64,000 bases of DNA from VRUE01 sp963728045 (GCA_963728045.1 CAVSIE010000006.1:55684-119683), one strand, 5' to 3'. Counted from the stretch's first letter, positions 7,894 to 16,971 are shown. The notes: generated by a model from the sequence alone, not told the origin. Numbers and translations: made by a program.

Positions 7894-9309
7894 TCAGCTC
7901 CAGCGCTCGCGGCGGGTCGCGCCGTCGGGGCCGAGCACGATGTGGATCCCGTCCAGCTCGGGGTCGAGGTGGGGGAAGTCGGCGCGCAGGTGGCCGCCGC
8001 GCGACTCGCGGCGCTCGAGCGCGCAGCGGGCGATGGCGGCGGCCAGGGGGTAGGGCTCTCCGAGCAGCTCCTCGAGCTGCTCGGCCCGGCGCCGCGGCCC
8101 GGCGAGACGCCAGACCGCGTCGCGGGTCGCTTCGGTTGGGGGCTGGAAGCGCCACTCGGGCGCCGGCGGCGCAGCGGCGGGCCGCTCGTCGTCCAGGGCC
8201 GCCGCCGCGGCGCGCTCGCCGAAGACGAAGCACTCGCTGAGCGAGTTGGAGGCGAGCCGGTTGGCCCCGTGCAGGCCGGTGCAGGCGCACTCGCCGACCG
8301 CGTAGAGGCCGGCCAGCGAGGAGCGGCCGTCGAGGTCGACCGCGACCCCGCCCATCGTGTAGTGGGCGGCGGGCGCGACCGGGACGGGTCGCTCGCGCGG
8401 GTTCAGCCCGGCCTCTTCGAGCGAGGCGAAGACGTTGGGGAAGCGAGCCGGCTCGATTTCGCGCAGGTCGAGCTGCACAGACTCGGCCCCGTCGGCCGCG
8501 ATCCGGTCGAGGATCGCGGCGGTGACCGCGTCGCGCGGCGCCAGCTCGTCGGTGAAGCGGCGGCCGCCGCCGTCGAGCAGCGTCGCGCCCTCGCCGCGCA
8601 CCGCCTCGGTGATCAGCAGTCCGTCGAAGCGCGTTCCGGGCAGTGCCAGGGCGGTCGGGTGGAACTGGCAGAGCTCGAGGTCGGCCAGGTCGGCCCCGGC
8701 CGCGGAGGCCATCGTCGGTCCGGCCCCGATCGCTCCCCAGGGGTTGGTGGTCCGCCGCCACAGCGCCGCCGCGCCGCCGGTCGCCAGCACGGTTGCCGTC
8801 GCGGCGATCGGGTCGCCCTCGGTGAGCAGCCCGTGGCAGCGCTCGCCGTCGCTCCACAGCGCCGTCGCCGAGGTTCGCTCCCGCACCTCGATCCGCGGCT
8901 CGGCGGCGACCATCGCCGCCAGCTTCGAGGTGATCTCGTGGCCGGTCTGGCTGCCGCCGGAGTGGACGATGCGACGCCGCGTGTGGCCTCCCTCGAGGCC
9001 CAGCGCCAGCTCTCCGTTCTGGTCGAGATCGAAGACGACGCCGCGCTCGCGCAGGGCCTGGATCGCGCCGGGGGCCTCCTCGACCAGCACCTCGACGGCG
9101 GAGGGGCGGCAGAGGCCGCGCCCAGCGGCGATCGTGTCGGCGGCGTGGCCGGCCGGCGAGTCGCCCGCCTCCAGCGCCGCGGCGAGGCCGCCCTGGGCCC
9201 AGAAGCTGGCGCTCTGCGCGAGCGGCGTGCGCGAGACCAGGCAGGCCGAGCCGCCGCGCTCCGCGGTCCGCAGGGCTGTCCAGAGGCCGGCTGCGCCGCC
9301 GCCGATCAC
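7894..9309 (-). CDS. nadB: L-aspartate oxidase
   Basis: About 471 residues. It shows the FAD-binding VIGGGAAGLW, the NadB segment SFWAQGGLAAAL, HSGGSQTGHEI, the active-site region LCQFHPTALAL and RRFTDELAPRD, and the C-terminal GLHGANRLASNSLSECFVFG. NadB oxidises L-aspartate to iminoaspartate for NAD synthesis; nadA and nadC are not in the window. The GTG at 9307-9309 would begin inside the first beta strand of the FAD fold. In-frame sequence continues upstream as ITDFDVA to an ATA at 9328-9330 that overlaps the stop of the upstream gene, so the true start is probably that non-standard codon. Confidence 0.92.
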   Translation of the reverse strand: MIGGGAAGLWTALRTAERGGSACLVSRTPLAQSASFWAQGGLAAALEAGDSPAGHAADTIAAGRGLCRPSAVEVLVEEAPGAIQALRERGVVFDLDQNGELALGLEGGHTRRRIVHSGGSQTGHEITSKLAAMVAAEPRIEVRERTSATALWSDGERCHGLLTEGDPIAATATVLATGGAAALWRRTTNPWGAIGAGPTMASAAGADLADLELCQFHPTALALPGTRFDGLLITEAVRGEGATLLDGGGRRFTDELAPRDAVTAAILDRIAADGAESVQLDLREIEPARFPNVFASLEEAGLNPRERPVPVAPAAHYTMGGVAVDLDGRSSLAGLYAVGECACTGLHGANRLASNSLSECFVFGERAAAAALDDERPAAAPPAPEWRFQPPTEATRDAVWRLAGPRRRAEQLEELLGEPYPLAAAIARCALERRESRGGHLRADFPHLDPELDGIHIVLGPDGATRRERWS

Positions 9310-9326
9310 GGCGACGTCGAAGTCGG

Positions 9327-9701
9327 TTATCGCCGTCCCGCCTCTCGGCGGATCGTCTCGACCTGCTCTCGCAGCCAGGCGGCGGCCGCCTCGCGGGCGC
9401 GAGCCTCGGCGTCGGCTACCGCTTTGCTCGTCTCGGCGGCGCGACTCTCGGCCTCCTCGATCCGCCGCTCGGCCGCCTCGGCGTGCTTCTCGATCTCCGA
9501 CAGGCGGCTCTGCGCTGCGGCGATCGCCTCCTCCTTCGAGAGCCGCTCGTTCTCCAGGTCGGCCTCGAGCGCCCTGATCTCGGCCGCGGTGCGCTTCTCG
9601 GCGGCGCTCGCCGCGGCCACCGCTTCCTCCAGCCGCCTCTTCGCCATCTCGACTTGCGCGCTGAGGTTTTCGCCCTCCGGCTTGGCCGCACCCTCGCTCA
9701 T
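9327..9701 (-). CDS. alanine/glutamate-rich coiled-coil protein
   Basis: A 124-residue soluble protein dominated by an uninterrupted heptad pattern from about residue 16 to the end (KRRLEEAVAAASAAEKRTAA and onward). It lacks a signal peptide and membrane segment. The ATG at 9699-9701 is chosen because it begins MSEGAAKPEGENL directly before the coiled coil; sequence open further upstream belongs to the neighbouring glycosyltransferase. It overlaps nadB's probable start. No specific family recognised; a structural or scaffolding role is only a guess. Confidence 0.65.
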   Translation of the reverse strand: MSEGAAKPEGENLSAQVEMAKRRLEEAVAAASAAEKRTAAEIRALEADLENERLSKEEAIAAAQSRLSEIEKHAEAAERRIEEAESRAAETSKAVADAEARAREAAAAWLREQVETIRREAGRR

Positions 9702-9706
9702 CGCTC

Positions 9707-10653
9707 TCAATCTATTACGGCGAGGACGTCGCGGTAGGCCACGATCGTGCGTTCCGCCATCCGCGCCGCGGAGAGCGGCGCAGCGCGGGCAGCCCCCTCG
9801 ACGCGGGGGTCCGGGGCCTCGAGCAGGGGACGCGCCGCGGCGCGCCAGGCATCCAGGTCGAACGGGGCGCAGAGGGCGCCGGGGAGGCCGGCGAGGGCGA
9901 AGGGGGCGATGCCGACCGGGGTCGAGAGCACCGGCACGTCGCAGGCGAGCGCCTCGAGGCAGGCGAGGCCGAAGCCCTCGTAGTCGGAGGTGACGAGCAC
10001 GGCGTTGGCGGCGTTGACCCAGAGCGGCATCTCGTCCGGCTCGATCGAGCCGCCGATGCAGCAGCTCGGCGTCGCAGGCGGCGGCAAGCTCGGCAGCGCG
10101 GTCGTGCCGCTTCTCGGGCCGGGCCGGGTCGGCGGGGAAGAAGAGGTAGCGGCCGTCGGGGTCGAGGCCGAGCCGGCGGCGCGCTTCAGCGCGCGGGATC
10201 GAGCGGAAGCGGCCGAGGTCCGGTCCGCAGGGGAGCACCGCGGAGCCGGGCACGGCAGGGAGGCCCGCCCGGCCGTCCTCGGCAGCGAAGAGCGCGCGCG
10301 AGACCGCGGCGACGAGGTCGACTCGCCAGGCGAGGCGACGGGACATCGGCCCGACGACGCGAGTGGCGCACGTCGGTGCCGTGGAAGCTGACGATCAGCG
10401 GTCGGGCGCCGGCCAGCCGTGCGCACCAGCCGGCCAGCCCGTAGTGGGCGTGGACGAGGTCGAAGCGCTCCCGTCGCAGCCGGCTGCGCAGGCGACGCGT
10501 CGCCGGGACGTACTGGCGCTTCCCCGGTGGGAAGCTGAAGACCTCGACCTCGGCGCCCAGGCGGCGCATCTCCTCCACCTGGTCGCGCACCCAACGCCCC
10601 CGTTGCGGCGTCGAGGCGTCGGGCTCGAAGTTGGTCACGACGAGGACACGCAC
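9707..10653 (-). pseudogene. GT4-type glycosyltransferase with two frameshifts
   Basis: Three consecutive frames together encode one glycosyltransferase of about 315 residues. The first (from ATG 10653) has MRVLVVTNFEPDAS, HAHYGLAGWCARL and IVSFHGTDVRH. The second (around 10350 to 10065) has MSRRLAWRVDLVAAVSRALF and PRAEARRRLGLDPDGRYLFF. The third (from about 10055 to 9707) has PLWVNAANAVLVTSDYEGFG, containing the E-x-F-G donor-binding region, and LACDVPVLSTPVG. Shifts lie near 10355-10365 and 10045-10065. Each frame retains family-quality sequence, so the lesions are recent or are base-calling indels. The open frame simply running through 9707-10690 is an artefact. Confidence 0.75.
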
Positions 10654-10786
10654 CCGGCGCAGCGTATCCGGCGGTTCCGCGGCGTCGCACCTATTTCACC
10701 TTTCGGGGCGTGAGTTGGGGCATTCGCGTCTGGATCGGTGCGGCGCCGGCTTCGAGCATTCGCCGACACCGCGAAAGGAGGCTTCG

Positions 10787-11035
10787 ATGATCTACGCGCT
10801 GATGGGATACGTGCACGCGACGCTGGCCGCCAGGGTTCAGGCGATCCGTGCGCTGGCAGCCGGGGAGCGCGGGCAGGGGACGGTCGAGTACGTCGGCCTG
10901 ATCCTGCTCGTCTCGCTGCTGATGGTGGGGATGGTCGCCGCGATGAAGGGTTTCAACGGCAAGCAGGGCACCGAGCTGGCCGAGGTGATCGTCGACAAGA
11001 TCCGTGAGGCAGTGGACAAGGTGGCGTTCAAATGA
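10787..11035 (+). CDS. Flp/Fap-type pilin-like protein
   Basis: An 82-residue small protein with a strong ribosome-binding site (AAAGGAGG, 10774-10781). Residues 28-36 read GERGQGTVEYVG, the Flp prepilin processing signature: cleavage after glycine leaves Q-G-T-V-E with glutamate at +5, followed by a hydrophobic helix (LILLVSLLMVGMVAAM). Flp pilins are processed by TadV/CpaA-type peptidases and assembled by Tad machinery, none of which is in the window. It stands alone, divergent from the glycosyltransferase. Confidence 0.78.
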   Translation: MIYALMGYVHATLAARVQAIRALAAGERGQGTVEYVGLILLVSLLMVGMVAAMKGFNGKQGTELAEVIVDKIREAVDKVAFK

Positions 11036-11072
11036 GCCTTTATGCGCCGCTTTGGCTATAGCTGAGAAATCC

Positions 11073-11177
11073 TTGACTCGTCAATCTGGATTGATCTAAG
11101 CTGCCAGGCAGCGCCGGTTGACTGGTTCCGGCGCGAATGTCCCAGGGGCAGGAGGGTCGCGAGAGCTCTCGCGACCC
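11073..11177. promoter_or_regulatory. rph upstream region with three inverted repeats
   Basis: The 195-base gap between the pilin and rph contains a TTGACT box (11073-11078) overlapped downstream by the palindrome TCAATC-TG-GATTGA (11081-11094). Next is a hairpin GCGCCGG/CCGGCGC (11111-11117 and 11128-11134), then a perfect 24-base palindrome at 11154-11177 whose halves are GGGTCGCGAGAG and its complement. The last has no loop and no T-tract, so it looks more like a protein-binding site or cruciform than a classical terminator. It ends 54 bases before the rph start codon. Confidence 0.45.
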
Positions 11178-11231
11178 TTCGACTCTGGCTCCGACCTCGC
11201 TTCGGGCCGTCGCGGTTAGGCTTGCCGCACG

Positions 11232-11957
11232 ATGCCAGCCTCTCGCAGCTACGACAGGGCGCCCGCCGACATTCGCCCGGTGACGATCGACCCCGGCTTC
11301 GTCGCTTCTGCCGACGGCTCGGCGCTGATCTCGCTGGGCAAAACGAGGGTGATCTGCACCGCCTCGGTCAACGAGTCGGTGCCGCGCTGGATGGCGGGGC
11401 GCGGCAAAGGCTGGGTGACGGCCGAGTACGCGATGCTGCCGGCCTCGACCGGCGAGCGCAAGACACGCGACGTCTCGAAGGGCAAGCAGGATGGGCGCGG
11501 GGTCGAGATCCAGCGCCTGATCGGCCGGGCGCTGCGCGTCGTCGTCGACTTCAAAGCGCTGGGCGAACGCAGCGTCTACGTCGACTGCGACGTGCTCGAA
11601 GCGGACGGGGGGACGCGCTGCGCGGCGATCACCGGCGGCTACGTCGCCCTGCGCCTCGCCTGCCAGAAGCTGCTCGACGCCGGCAAGGTCGAGGAGATGC
11701 CGCTGAACGGCTCGGTGGCGGCGGTCAGCGTCGGCATGGTCGGCGGCAGGGCGCTCTGCGACCTCGACTACGGCGAGGACTCGAACGCCGAGGTCGACGC
11801 GAACGTGGTGATGACGGGCGATGGCGGCTTGGTCGAGGTGCAGGCGACGGCGGAGCGGATGCCGCTCTCCCGCGCCTCGCTCGACGAGCTGCTCGGGCTC
11901 GCCGAGATGGGGATCTCCCGATTGCGACAGGTCCAGGAGCGGGTAGCCGGCGCTTGA
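11232..11957 (+). CDS. rph: ribonuclease PH
   Basis: A 241-residue phosphorolytic exoribonuclease that trims tRNA 3' ends. Family signatures include RPVTIDPGFVASADGSALIS, WMAGRGKGWVTAEYAMLPAS, RKTRDVSKGKQDGRGVEIQR and the catalytic region CDLDYGEDSNAEVDANVVMT. Length and start match the family. It is the first gene of a coupled rph-rdgB-CDF run: its TGA overlaps the TTG start of the next gene. Confidence 0.95.
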   Translation: MPASRSYDRAPADIRPVTIDPGFVASADGSALISLGKTRVICTASVNESVPRWMAGRGKGWVTAEYAMLPASTGERKTRDVSKGKQDGRGVEIQRLIGRALRVVVDFKALGERSVYVDCDVLEADGGTRCAAITGGYVALRLACQKLLDAGKVEEMPLNGSVAAVSVGMVGGRALCDLDYGEDSNAEVDANVVMTGDGGLVEVQATAERMPLSRASLDELLGLAEMGISRLRQVQERVAGA

Positions 11958-12553
11958 TCTTCGCCACCGGCAACAGGCACAAGCTGCGCGAGATGCGCGA
12001 ACTGCTGCCCGGGGTCGAGCTGGAGCCGCTGCCGGAGGGCGTTGAGCTGCCGCCCGAGGACGGGGAGAGCTTCGCCGCGATCGCCCTCGACAAGGCCCGC
12101 GCCGCTCACGAGGCGACCGGCCGGGCGGCGGTTGCAGACGACTCGGGGATCGGCGCCGTGGCGCTCGGCGGCCAGCCCGGCATCCACTCAGCCCGCTACG
12201 GCGGCGAGGGCGCGACCGACGAGGAGAACCTGGAGAAGCTGCTGCGCGAGGTGGGGGCGGCGCCAAGCGGCGAGCGGGGCGCCTATTACGTTTGCGCCCT
12301 CGCCTTGGTCGAAGCAGATGGCGCCGAGCATGTCTTCGAGGCTCGCTGCGAGGGCCACCTGATCGACGAGCCGCGCGGCGCCGGCGGTTTCGGCTACGAC
12401 CCGGCCTTCGTCCCGGAGGCGACCGGCCCCGAGGATCGGCGCACGATGTCCGAGCTGGGCCAGGCCGAGAAGAACGAGATCAGCCATCGCGGCCTGGCGG
12501 CGCGGCTGCTGGCCGAGCATCTCAGCGCGAACCGCGCCCGCACGAGCCGATGA
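11954..12553 (+). CDS. rdgB: RdgB/HAM1 non-canonical purine NTP pyrophosphatase
   Basis: A 199-residue house-cleaning nucleotidase that hydrolyses dITP, ITP and XTP to monophosphates. It starts at TTG 11954, giving LIFATGNRHKLREMRELL, the exact family N terminus; longer in-frame upstream sequence is antisense-like and rejected. Active-site motifs are VADDSGIGAVALGGQPG, SARYGGEGATDEEN and GGFGYDPAFVPE. The TTGA overlap with rph and ATGA overlap with the following transporter indicate translational coupling; rph-rdgB pairing is common in bacteria. Confidence 0.94.
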   Translation: MIFATGNRHKLREMRELLPGVELEPLPEGVELPPEDGESFAAIALDKARAAHEATGRAAVADDSGIGAVALGGQPGIHSARYGGEGATDEENLEKLLREVGAAPSGERGAYYVCALALVEADGAEHVFEARCEGHLIDEPRGAGGFGYDPAFVPEATGPEDRRTMSELGQAEKNEISHRGLAARLLAEHLSANRARTSR

Positions 12554-13461
12554 TTCGCACCAAGACCGGCGCGGCGGCGCTCTCGATCGCCTCCAACTCG
12601 TTCCTGATCGCGATCAAGCTCGCCGCCGGGGCGATCACCGGCTCGATCGCGATCCTGACCGAGGCCGTCCACTCGCTGATCGACCTGGTCGCCTCGGTCG
12701 TCGCCTTCGTCTCCGTGCGTAAGGCCGACGTGCCCGCCGACGCCGATCATCCTTACGGCCACGAGAAGGTCGAAAGCCTGGCGGCCACGATCGAGGGGAT
12801 GCTGATCCTGGTCGGCGCCGGGATCATCGTCTACGAGGCGACCCACAGGCTGGTGGACGGCGCCGAGGTCGACGCGCTCGGCATCGGCATGGCGGTGATG
12901 GGTTTCTCGGTGGTGGCCAACCTCGCCGTCTCCGCTGTGCTCTCGCGCCAGGCGAAGGCTCACGACTCGCCGGCGCTGGAGGGGGACGCCGCCCACCTGC
13001 GCACCGATGCGCTCACCTCGGCCGGGGTGCTGGCGGGCCTGGGCCTGGTCGAGGTCACCGGCGCCGTCGCCTTCGACTCGATCACGGCCCTGGTCGTCGC
13101 CACAGCGATCGTCGTCGCCGGGATCAGGATCATCAGGCGCTCCTCCGGCGTCCTCGTCGACGAGGCGCTGCCTGAGGAGGAGATGGACCGGATCGAGGCG
13201 GCGATAGCCGCCGCCCGCACCCGCGAGGTCGCCGGCTACCACAAGCTGCGCGCCCGCCGGGCCGGCCGTCACCGCTATATCGACTTCCATGTCCAGTACC
13301 GGGTCGGCACCAGCCTCGAGCGTGCCCACGAGCTCGCCCATGAGATGCGCGCGGCGATAGAGGCCGACCTCCCACACGCAGAGATCCTGATCCACGTAGA
13401 GCCCGAGACTTCCCTCCAGGACCCCGACCGCTCCAACGCCGGTCCCTATCGAGCCGGTTAG
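12550..13461 (+). CDS. cation diffusion facilitator (CDF) metal transporter
   Basis: A 303-residue CDF protein. Six membrane helices occupy roughly residues 10-220; the metal site motifs are HSLIDLVASVVAF in helix 2 (HxxxD) and HLRTDALTSAGVL in helix 5 (HxxxD). A cytoplasmic ferredoxin-like C-terminal domain follows (HYIDFHVQYRVGTSLERAH). CDFs exchange Zn, Mn, Fe or Co for protons; the ion is not determinable. The ATG overlaps the rdgB stop codon. Confidence 0.92.
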   Translation: MIRTKTGAAALSIASNSFLIAIKLAAGAITGSIAILTEAVHSLIDLVASVVAFVSVRKADVPADADHPYGHEKVESLAATIEGMLILVGAGIIVYEATHRLVDGAEVDALGIGMAVMGFSVVANLAVSAVLSRQAKAHDSPALEGDAAHLRTDALTSAGVLAGLGLVEVTGAVAFDSITALVVATAIVVAGIRIIRRSSGVLVDEALPEEEMDRIEAAIAAARTREVAGYHKLRARRAGRHRYIDFHVQYRVGTSLERAHELAHEMRAAIEADLPHAEILIHVEPETSLQDPDRSNAGPYRAG

Positions 13462-13583
13462 GGATTCGGCAGAAGGTTCACTGCCGCAGCGAGCCCTACA
13501 GCGCCGACGGTTATCGAGTAGCCGGTGTAGCCGCTGATCGCGAAGAGGACGACGGCGATGGCGCAGACGGCGACTACGACCAT
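13458..13583 (-). CDS. short two-helix membrane protein
   Basis: A 41-residue hydrophobic protein (MVVVAVCAIAVVLFAISGYT and onward) with two short membrane segments split by GYTGYS. Its stop region overlaps the end of the convergent CDF gene. The frame could start at 13643, but the upstream extension would overlap the divergent gene at 13627, so the internal ATG is preferred. No family recognised. Real coding status is uncertain because of its size. Confidence 0.45.
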   Translation of the reverse strand: MVVVAVCAIAVVLFAISGYTGYSITVGAVGLAAAVNLLPNP

Positions 13584-13626
13584 CCAGGAAGCTCGAGCCA
13601 GGGACACGGTCGGTATTTTGGCCGAG

Positions 13627-14016
13627 ATGCCCGACGCGACCACCGACGCGGTCTCAGGCGGCGCTGCTGAGAGCGCGCTCGCCTACCTGACGGAGATGTC
13701 CCCCGACCTGCGTGGCGGCGCGATCCTCGACTCGACCGGGTCGGTGCTGGCGGCGAGCGACCATGCAGATCGCTGGAGCGAGGACGCCCAGGCGCTGCTC
13801 GACGTGGCCGACCGGGCGGGAGATGAGCCGGTCCAGCAGGTCCACGTCGCGACCGAGCAGGGCGAGGTCTTCGCCCTGCGCCACGACGGCCTCACGGCGA
13901 TCGCCGTCACCGACCGCTTCGCCCTTGCTTCGCTGCTCTTCTTCGACATGCGCTCGGTGCTGCGCGACCTGGCGCGGGGCGGCGACGGACGCGCCGGAGA
14001 GGCCGCCGCGCCGTGA
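13627..14016 (+). CDS. roadblock/LC7-like domain protein
   Basis: A 129-residue soluble protein. LRGGAILDSTGSVLAASDHA, then FALRHDGLTAIAVTDRFALA, match the pattern of roadblock/LC7 proteins, which often regulate small GTPases in actinobacteria. The ATG at 13627 is preferred; open sequence upstream to 13558 lacks domain character. It is followed by an overlapping small gene and tldD, all in the same direction. No GTPase partner is present nearby, so the role is open. Confidence 0.6.
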   Translation: MPDATTDAVSGGAAESALAYLTEMSPDLRGGAILDSTGSVLAASDHADRWSEDAQALLDVADRAGDEPVQQVHVATEQGEVFALRHDGLTAIAVTDRFALASLLFFDMRSVLRDLARGGDGRAGEAAAP

Positions 14017-14240
14017 CCCCCCCTAAGCCCCACCGCGTCCTGCTCGACCGCGTCTCCGGCTACGCCGACGAGGCCGCGGCCTACATACGACGCCGCCGCG
14101 TCGCCCGCCGCCCCTTCGCCCGTCTCTACTACTCCGGCGGCCGTGGCAGCGACCACGCCGCCGACTCGGTCGCCGGCGGCGAGCTCTTCGTCGCGGCGGG
14201 CCGCCTGATCGAGGTTGCCGGGAAGCGGCCGCGGTCGTGA
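14013..14240 (+). CDS. small basic protein of unknown function
   Basis: A 75-residue protein starting at a GTG that overlaps the upstream stop (GTGA) and ending in a GTGA overlap with tldD. It is rich in arginine (YIRRRRVARRPFARLYY) and has no signal peptide or membrane helix. The tight coupling on both sides supports real translation. No family recognised; possibly nucleic-acid binding from its charge, which is only a guess. Confidence 0.55.
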   Translation: MTPPKPHRVLLDRVSGYADEAAAYIRRRRVARRPFARLYYSGGRGSDHAADSVAGGELFVAAGRLIEVAGKRPRS

Positions 14241-15631
14241 GTGCCTCCAACGGGCTGCTCGAGCCCGAGGTAGCGGAGCGCGTTCTCGCCCAAGCCCTTG
14301 CCGCGGGTGGCGAGTTCGCCGAGATCTTCGCTGAACGGCGCGGCGGCATGACGATGTCGATCGACGAGTCGCGAGTCGAGTCCGTTCAGACTGGCGACGA
14401 GGAGGGAGCGGGGGTGCGGGTGATCAGCGGCGGCACCGCCTACTTCGCCCACGTCGACGGCCTCGACCCCTCCGACCTGGAGCGGGCCGCCACCGAAGCC
14501 GCCTCGGCACTGCGCGGGGAGCGACGTGAGCATCGCCCCCTGACGGCGGTCGCCACGACCCCGCAGCCGGTCGAGCGCCGTCCCGAGGACGTTCCCGCCG
14601 ATCGCAAGGCGGCCCTGCTGCGGGAGCTCGACGAGCGCGGCCGCGCCACCGGCGGCGAGATCGCGCAGCTGACGGCGTCCTATGCCGAGGCGCGCCGCGA
14701 GATCGCGGTCGCCAATTCCGAGGGGCTACTCGCCGCGGACGATCGCACTCGGGTCAGGATCGGCGTCCAGACGGTGGCTCGGCGCGGCGACACGGTCGAG
14801 ACCGGCGCCGAGACGCTGGGCGGTCACCGCGGATTCGAGCTCTTCGACGACGATCCCGGGGCGATCGCCGAGCAGGCGGCCGGCAAGGCGCTGACCTTGC
14901 TCGACGCCTCGCCCGCCCCCTCGGGCTCGATGCCGGTCGTGGTCGCGGGCGGGTTCGGCGGCGTCCTCTTCCATGAGATGACAGGGCACGGGCTGGAGGC
15001 GGACCACATCCAGAAGGACGCGAGCGTCTACACCGGCAAGCTCGGCGAGCAGGTGGCGCAGCCCCTGCTCAACGCCTATGACGACGGTCGCATGCCGAAC
15101 GAGTGGGGCAGCGACTCGATCGACGACGAGGGCGCTCCGACCCAGAAGACGATGGTGATCGAGGAGGGCCGGCTCACCTCCTTCCTCTACGACCGTCTCT
15201 GCGCCGGCCGCGACGACGTCGCCTCCACCGGCAACGGCCGCCGCGAGAGCTTTCGCCACCTGCCCATCCCGCGCATGACCAACACCTACATCGCGCCCGG
15301 CGACGCCGAGCCCGAGGCGATGATCGCCGAGGTGAAGCGGGGCTTCTACGCCGCCTCCTTCGCCGGCGGGCAGGTCGAGCCGGCGACCGGGGACTTCGTC
15401 TTCGGCGTCTCCGAGGGATACCTGATCGAGGACGGGCGCCTGACCAGGCCGTGCCGGGGAGCGACCCTGGTCGGCAACTGCCTCGACGCTCTGGCGGCGA
15501 TCGACGCGCTCGGCAGCGATTTCGAGATGAAGACGGGGATCTGCGGCAAGGGCGGGCAGCGCGTGCCGGTCGGAACCGGCCAGGGGCACGTCCGGATCGC
15601 CGCGATGACGGTCGGGGGGACGGAAGCTTGA
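14237..15631 (+). CDS. tldD: TldD family metalloprotease
   Basis: A 464-residue TldD. The zinc site HExxxH is H246-E-M-T-G-H251, followed by GLEADHIQKDASVYTGKLGE. Other conserved parts are SIDDEGAPTQKTMVIEEG and RRESFRHLPIPRMTNTYI. TldD forms a complex with TldE (PmbA) that degrades unfolded peptides and processes modified peptides. GTG start overlaps the preceding stop; the stop overlaps the TTG of tldE, so the subunits are coupled. Confidence 0.94.
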   Translation: MSASNGLLEPEVAERVLAQALAAGGEFAEIFAERRGGMTMSIDESRVESVQTGDEEGAGVRVISGGTAYFAHVDGLDPSDLERAATEAASALRGERREHRPLTAVATTPQPVERRPEDVPADRKAALLRELDERGRATGGEIAQLTASYAEARREIAVANSEGLLAADDRTRVRIGVQTVARRGDTVETGAETLGGHRGFELFDDDPGAIAEQAAGKALTLLDASPAPSGSMPVVVAGGFGGVLFHEMTGHGLEADHIQKDASVYTGKLGEQVAQPLLNAYDDGRMPNEWGSDSIDDEGAPTQKTMVIEEGRLTSFLYDRLCAGRDDVASTGNGRRESFRHLPIPRMTNTYIAPGDAEPEAMIAEVKRGFYAASFAGGQVEPATGDFVFGVSEGYLIEDGRLTRPCRGATLVGNCLDALAAIDALGSDFEMKTGICGKGGQRVPVGTGQGHVRIAAMTVGGTEA

Positions 15632-16971
15632 TCGAGCTCGCCGAGCGTGCCGTCGAGGCGACGCTCGCCGCCGGGGCAACTGACGCGGAGGGCTACGCCG
15701 CCTCGGACACGGGACGCGAGGTGCGCGTGCACGACGGCGCTGTCGAGAGCTTGACCGCAGCCACGCAGCGCGGCGTCGGAGTTCGCGCCTGGATCGGCCA
15801 GCAGGGCGGCTACGCCTACGGGACCGACCTCTCCGACGACGGTGTCTCGGCGCTCGCCGGTCGCGCTGTCGCAATGGCGCAGGTCGCCGACGAGGACGAG
15901 TTCGCCGGGCCGCCGAGCGGCGGCGAGCCGGCAGCCATCCTGGAGCTCAGCGACCGTTCCGTCGCGGAGTGGCCGGCGGCGCGCCTGGTCGAGCTGGCGA
16001 TCGCGGTCGAGCGTGGCGGCCTGGATGCCGATCCTCGCGTCGTCGCGGTCGAACAGGCGGTCTACGCCGACAGCGCCGAGCAGGTCGCGATCGCTTCCTC
16101 CCGCGGCGTCGCCGGCGAGTACGAGTCGTCGAGCTGCCACGCCTACCTGCAGGCGCTGGCGGAGGGGGAGGGCGGCAAGGAGACCGGCCTCGGGTTCGGG
16201 CTGGCGCGCGGCCCCGCCGGGCTCGATCCGGCCGCGATCGGCCGCGAGGGGGGAGAGCGGGCCGCCTCGATGGTCGGCGCCGGCAAGCCGCAGTCCCGCT
16301 CCTGCCCCGTCGTCCTCGACGCGACCGTTGCCGCCAGCTTCGTCTCGTTCCTGGGCGGGGCCCTCGGCGCGACCGCCGTGCAGCGCGGCCGCTCGCCGTT
16401 CGCCGACCGCGTCGGCGAGGAGATCGGGGCAGAGGCGTTCTCCCTGCACGACGACGGGCTCGATCCGGAGGGCTTCGGGTCCGCGCCCTTCGATGCCGAG
16501 GGAACGCCGCGGCGCCGCACCGCGCTGATCGAGTCGGGGCGGCTACGCACCTTCCTCTACGACGCCTACACCGCGCGGCGCGGCGCGGTCTCTTCGACGG
16601 CGAGCGCAGGGCGCAGCAGCTACCGCTCGCAGCCCGCGGTCTCGCCGTCCAATCTGGTCGTCGCGACCGGCTCGCTCGAGTTCGACCGGATGCTGGCCGA
16701 GGCCGGCGACGGGGTCTACGTCACCGACGTGGCCGGTCTCCACTCCGGCGTCAACCCAGTGTCGGGCATCTTCTCGGTTGGGGCCGCGGGGCGGACGATC
16801 CGGGATGGGGCGCTCGCCGAGCCGATCCGGGAGTTCACGATCGCCGGCGATCTGGTCTCGATGCTGAAGGCGATCCACGCTGTTGGCGCCAAAGCACGCT
16901 GGGTGCCGTTCGGCGGTTCGGTCAGCACCCCGCCTCTGCTGATCGGCGAGATGGCGGTCAGTGGCTCTTAG
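15628..16971 (+). CDS. tldE: TldE/PmbA family protein, partner of TldD
   Basis: A 447-residue PmbA/TldE homologue starting at TTG 15628 (LIELAERAVEATLAAGATDA). It has the same fold as TldD but lacks the HExxxH metal site, as expected of the non-catalytic partner. Conserved stretches are SFVSFLGGALGATAVQRGRS, GTPRRRTALIESGRL and GLHSGVNPVSGIFSVGA. Together with tldD it forms the heteromeric protease. Last gene of its unit; HU follows after 73 bases. Confidence 0.93.
   Translation: MIELAERAVEATLAAGATDAEGYAASDTGREVRVHDGAVESLTAATQRGVGVRAWIGQQGGYAYGTDLSDDGVSALAGRAVAMAQVADEDEFAGPPSGGEPAAILELSDRSVAEWPAARLVELAIAVERGGLDADPRVVAVEQAVYADSAEQVAIASSRGVAGEYESSSCHAYLQALAEGEGGKETGLGFGLARGPAGLDPAAIGREGGERAASMVGAGKPQSRSCPVVLDATVAASFVSFLGGALGATAVQRGRSPFADRVGEEIGAEAFSLHDDGLDPEGFGSAPFDAEGTPRRRTALIESGRLRTFLYDAYTARRGAVSSTASAGRSSYRSQPAVSPSNLVVATGSLEFDRMLAEAGDGVYVTDVAGLHSGVNPVSGIFSVGAAGRTIRDGALAEPIREFTIAGDLVSMLKAIHAVGAKARWVPFGGSVSTPPLLIGEMAVSGS

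Noticed and set aside
13443..13464. TCCCTA/TAGGGA pair at the end of the CDF gene as a terminator
   Set aside because: Only six base pairs with a ten-base loop, inside coding sequence; too weak to list.
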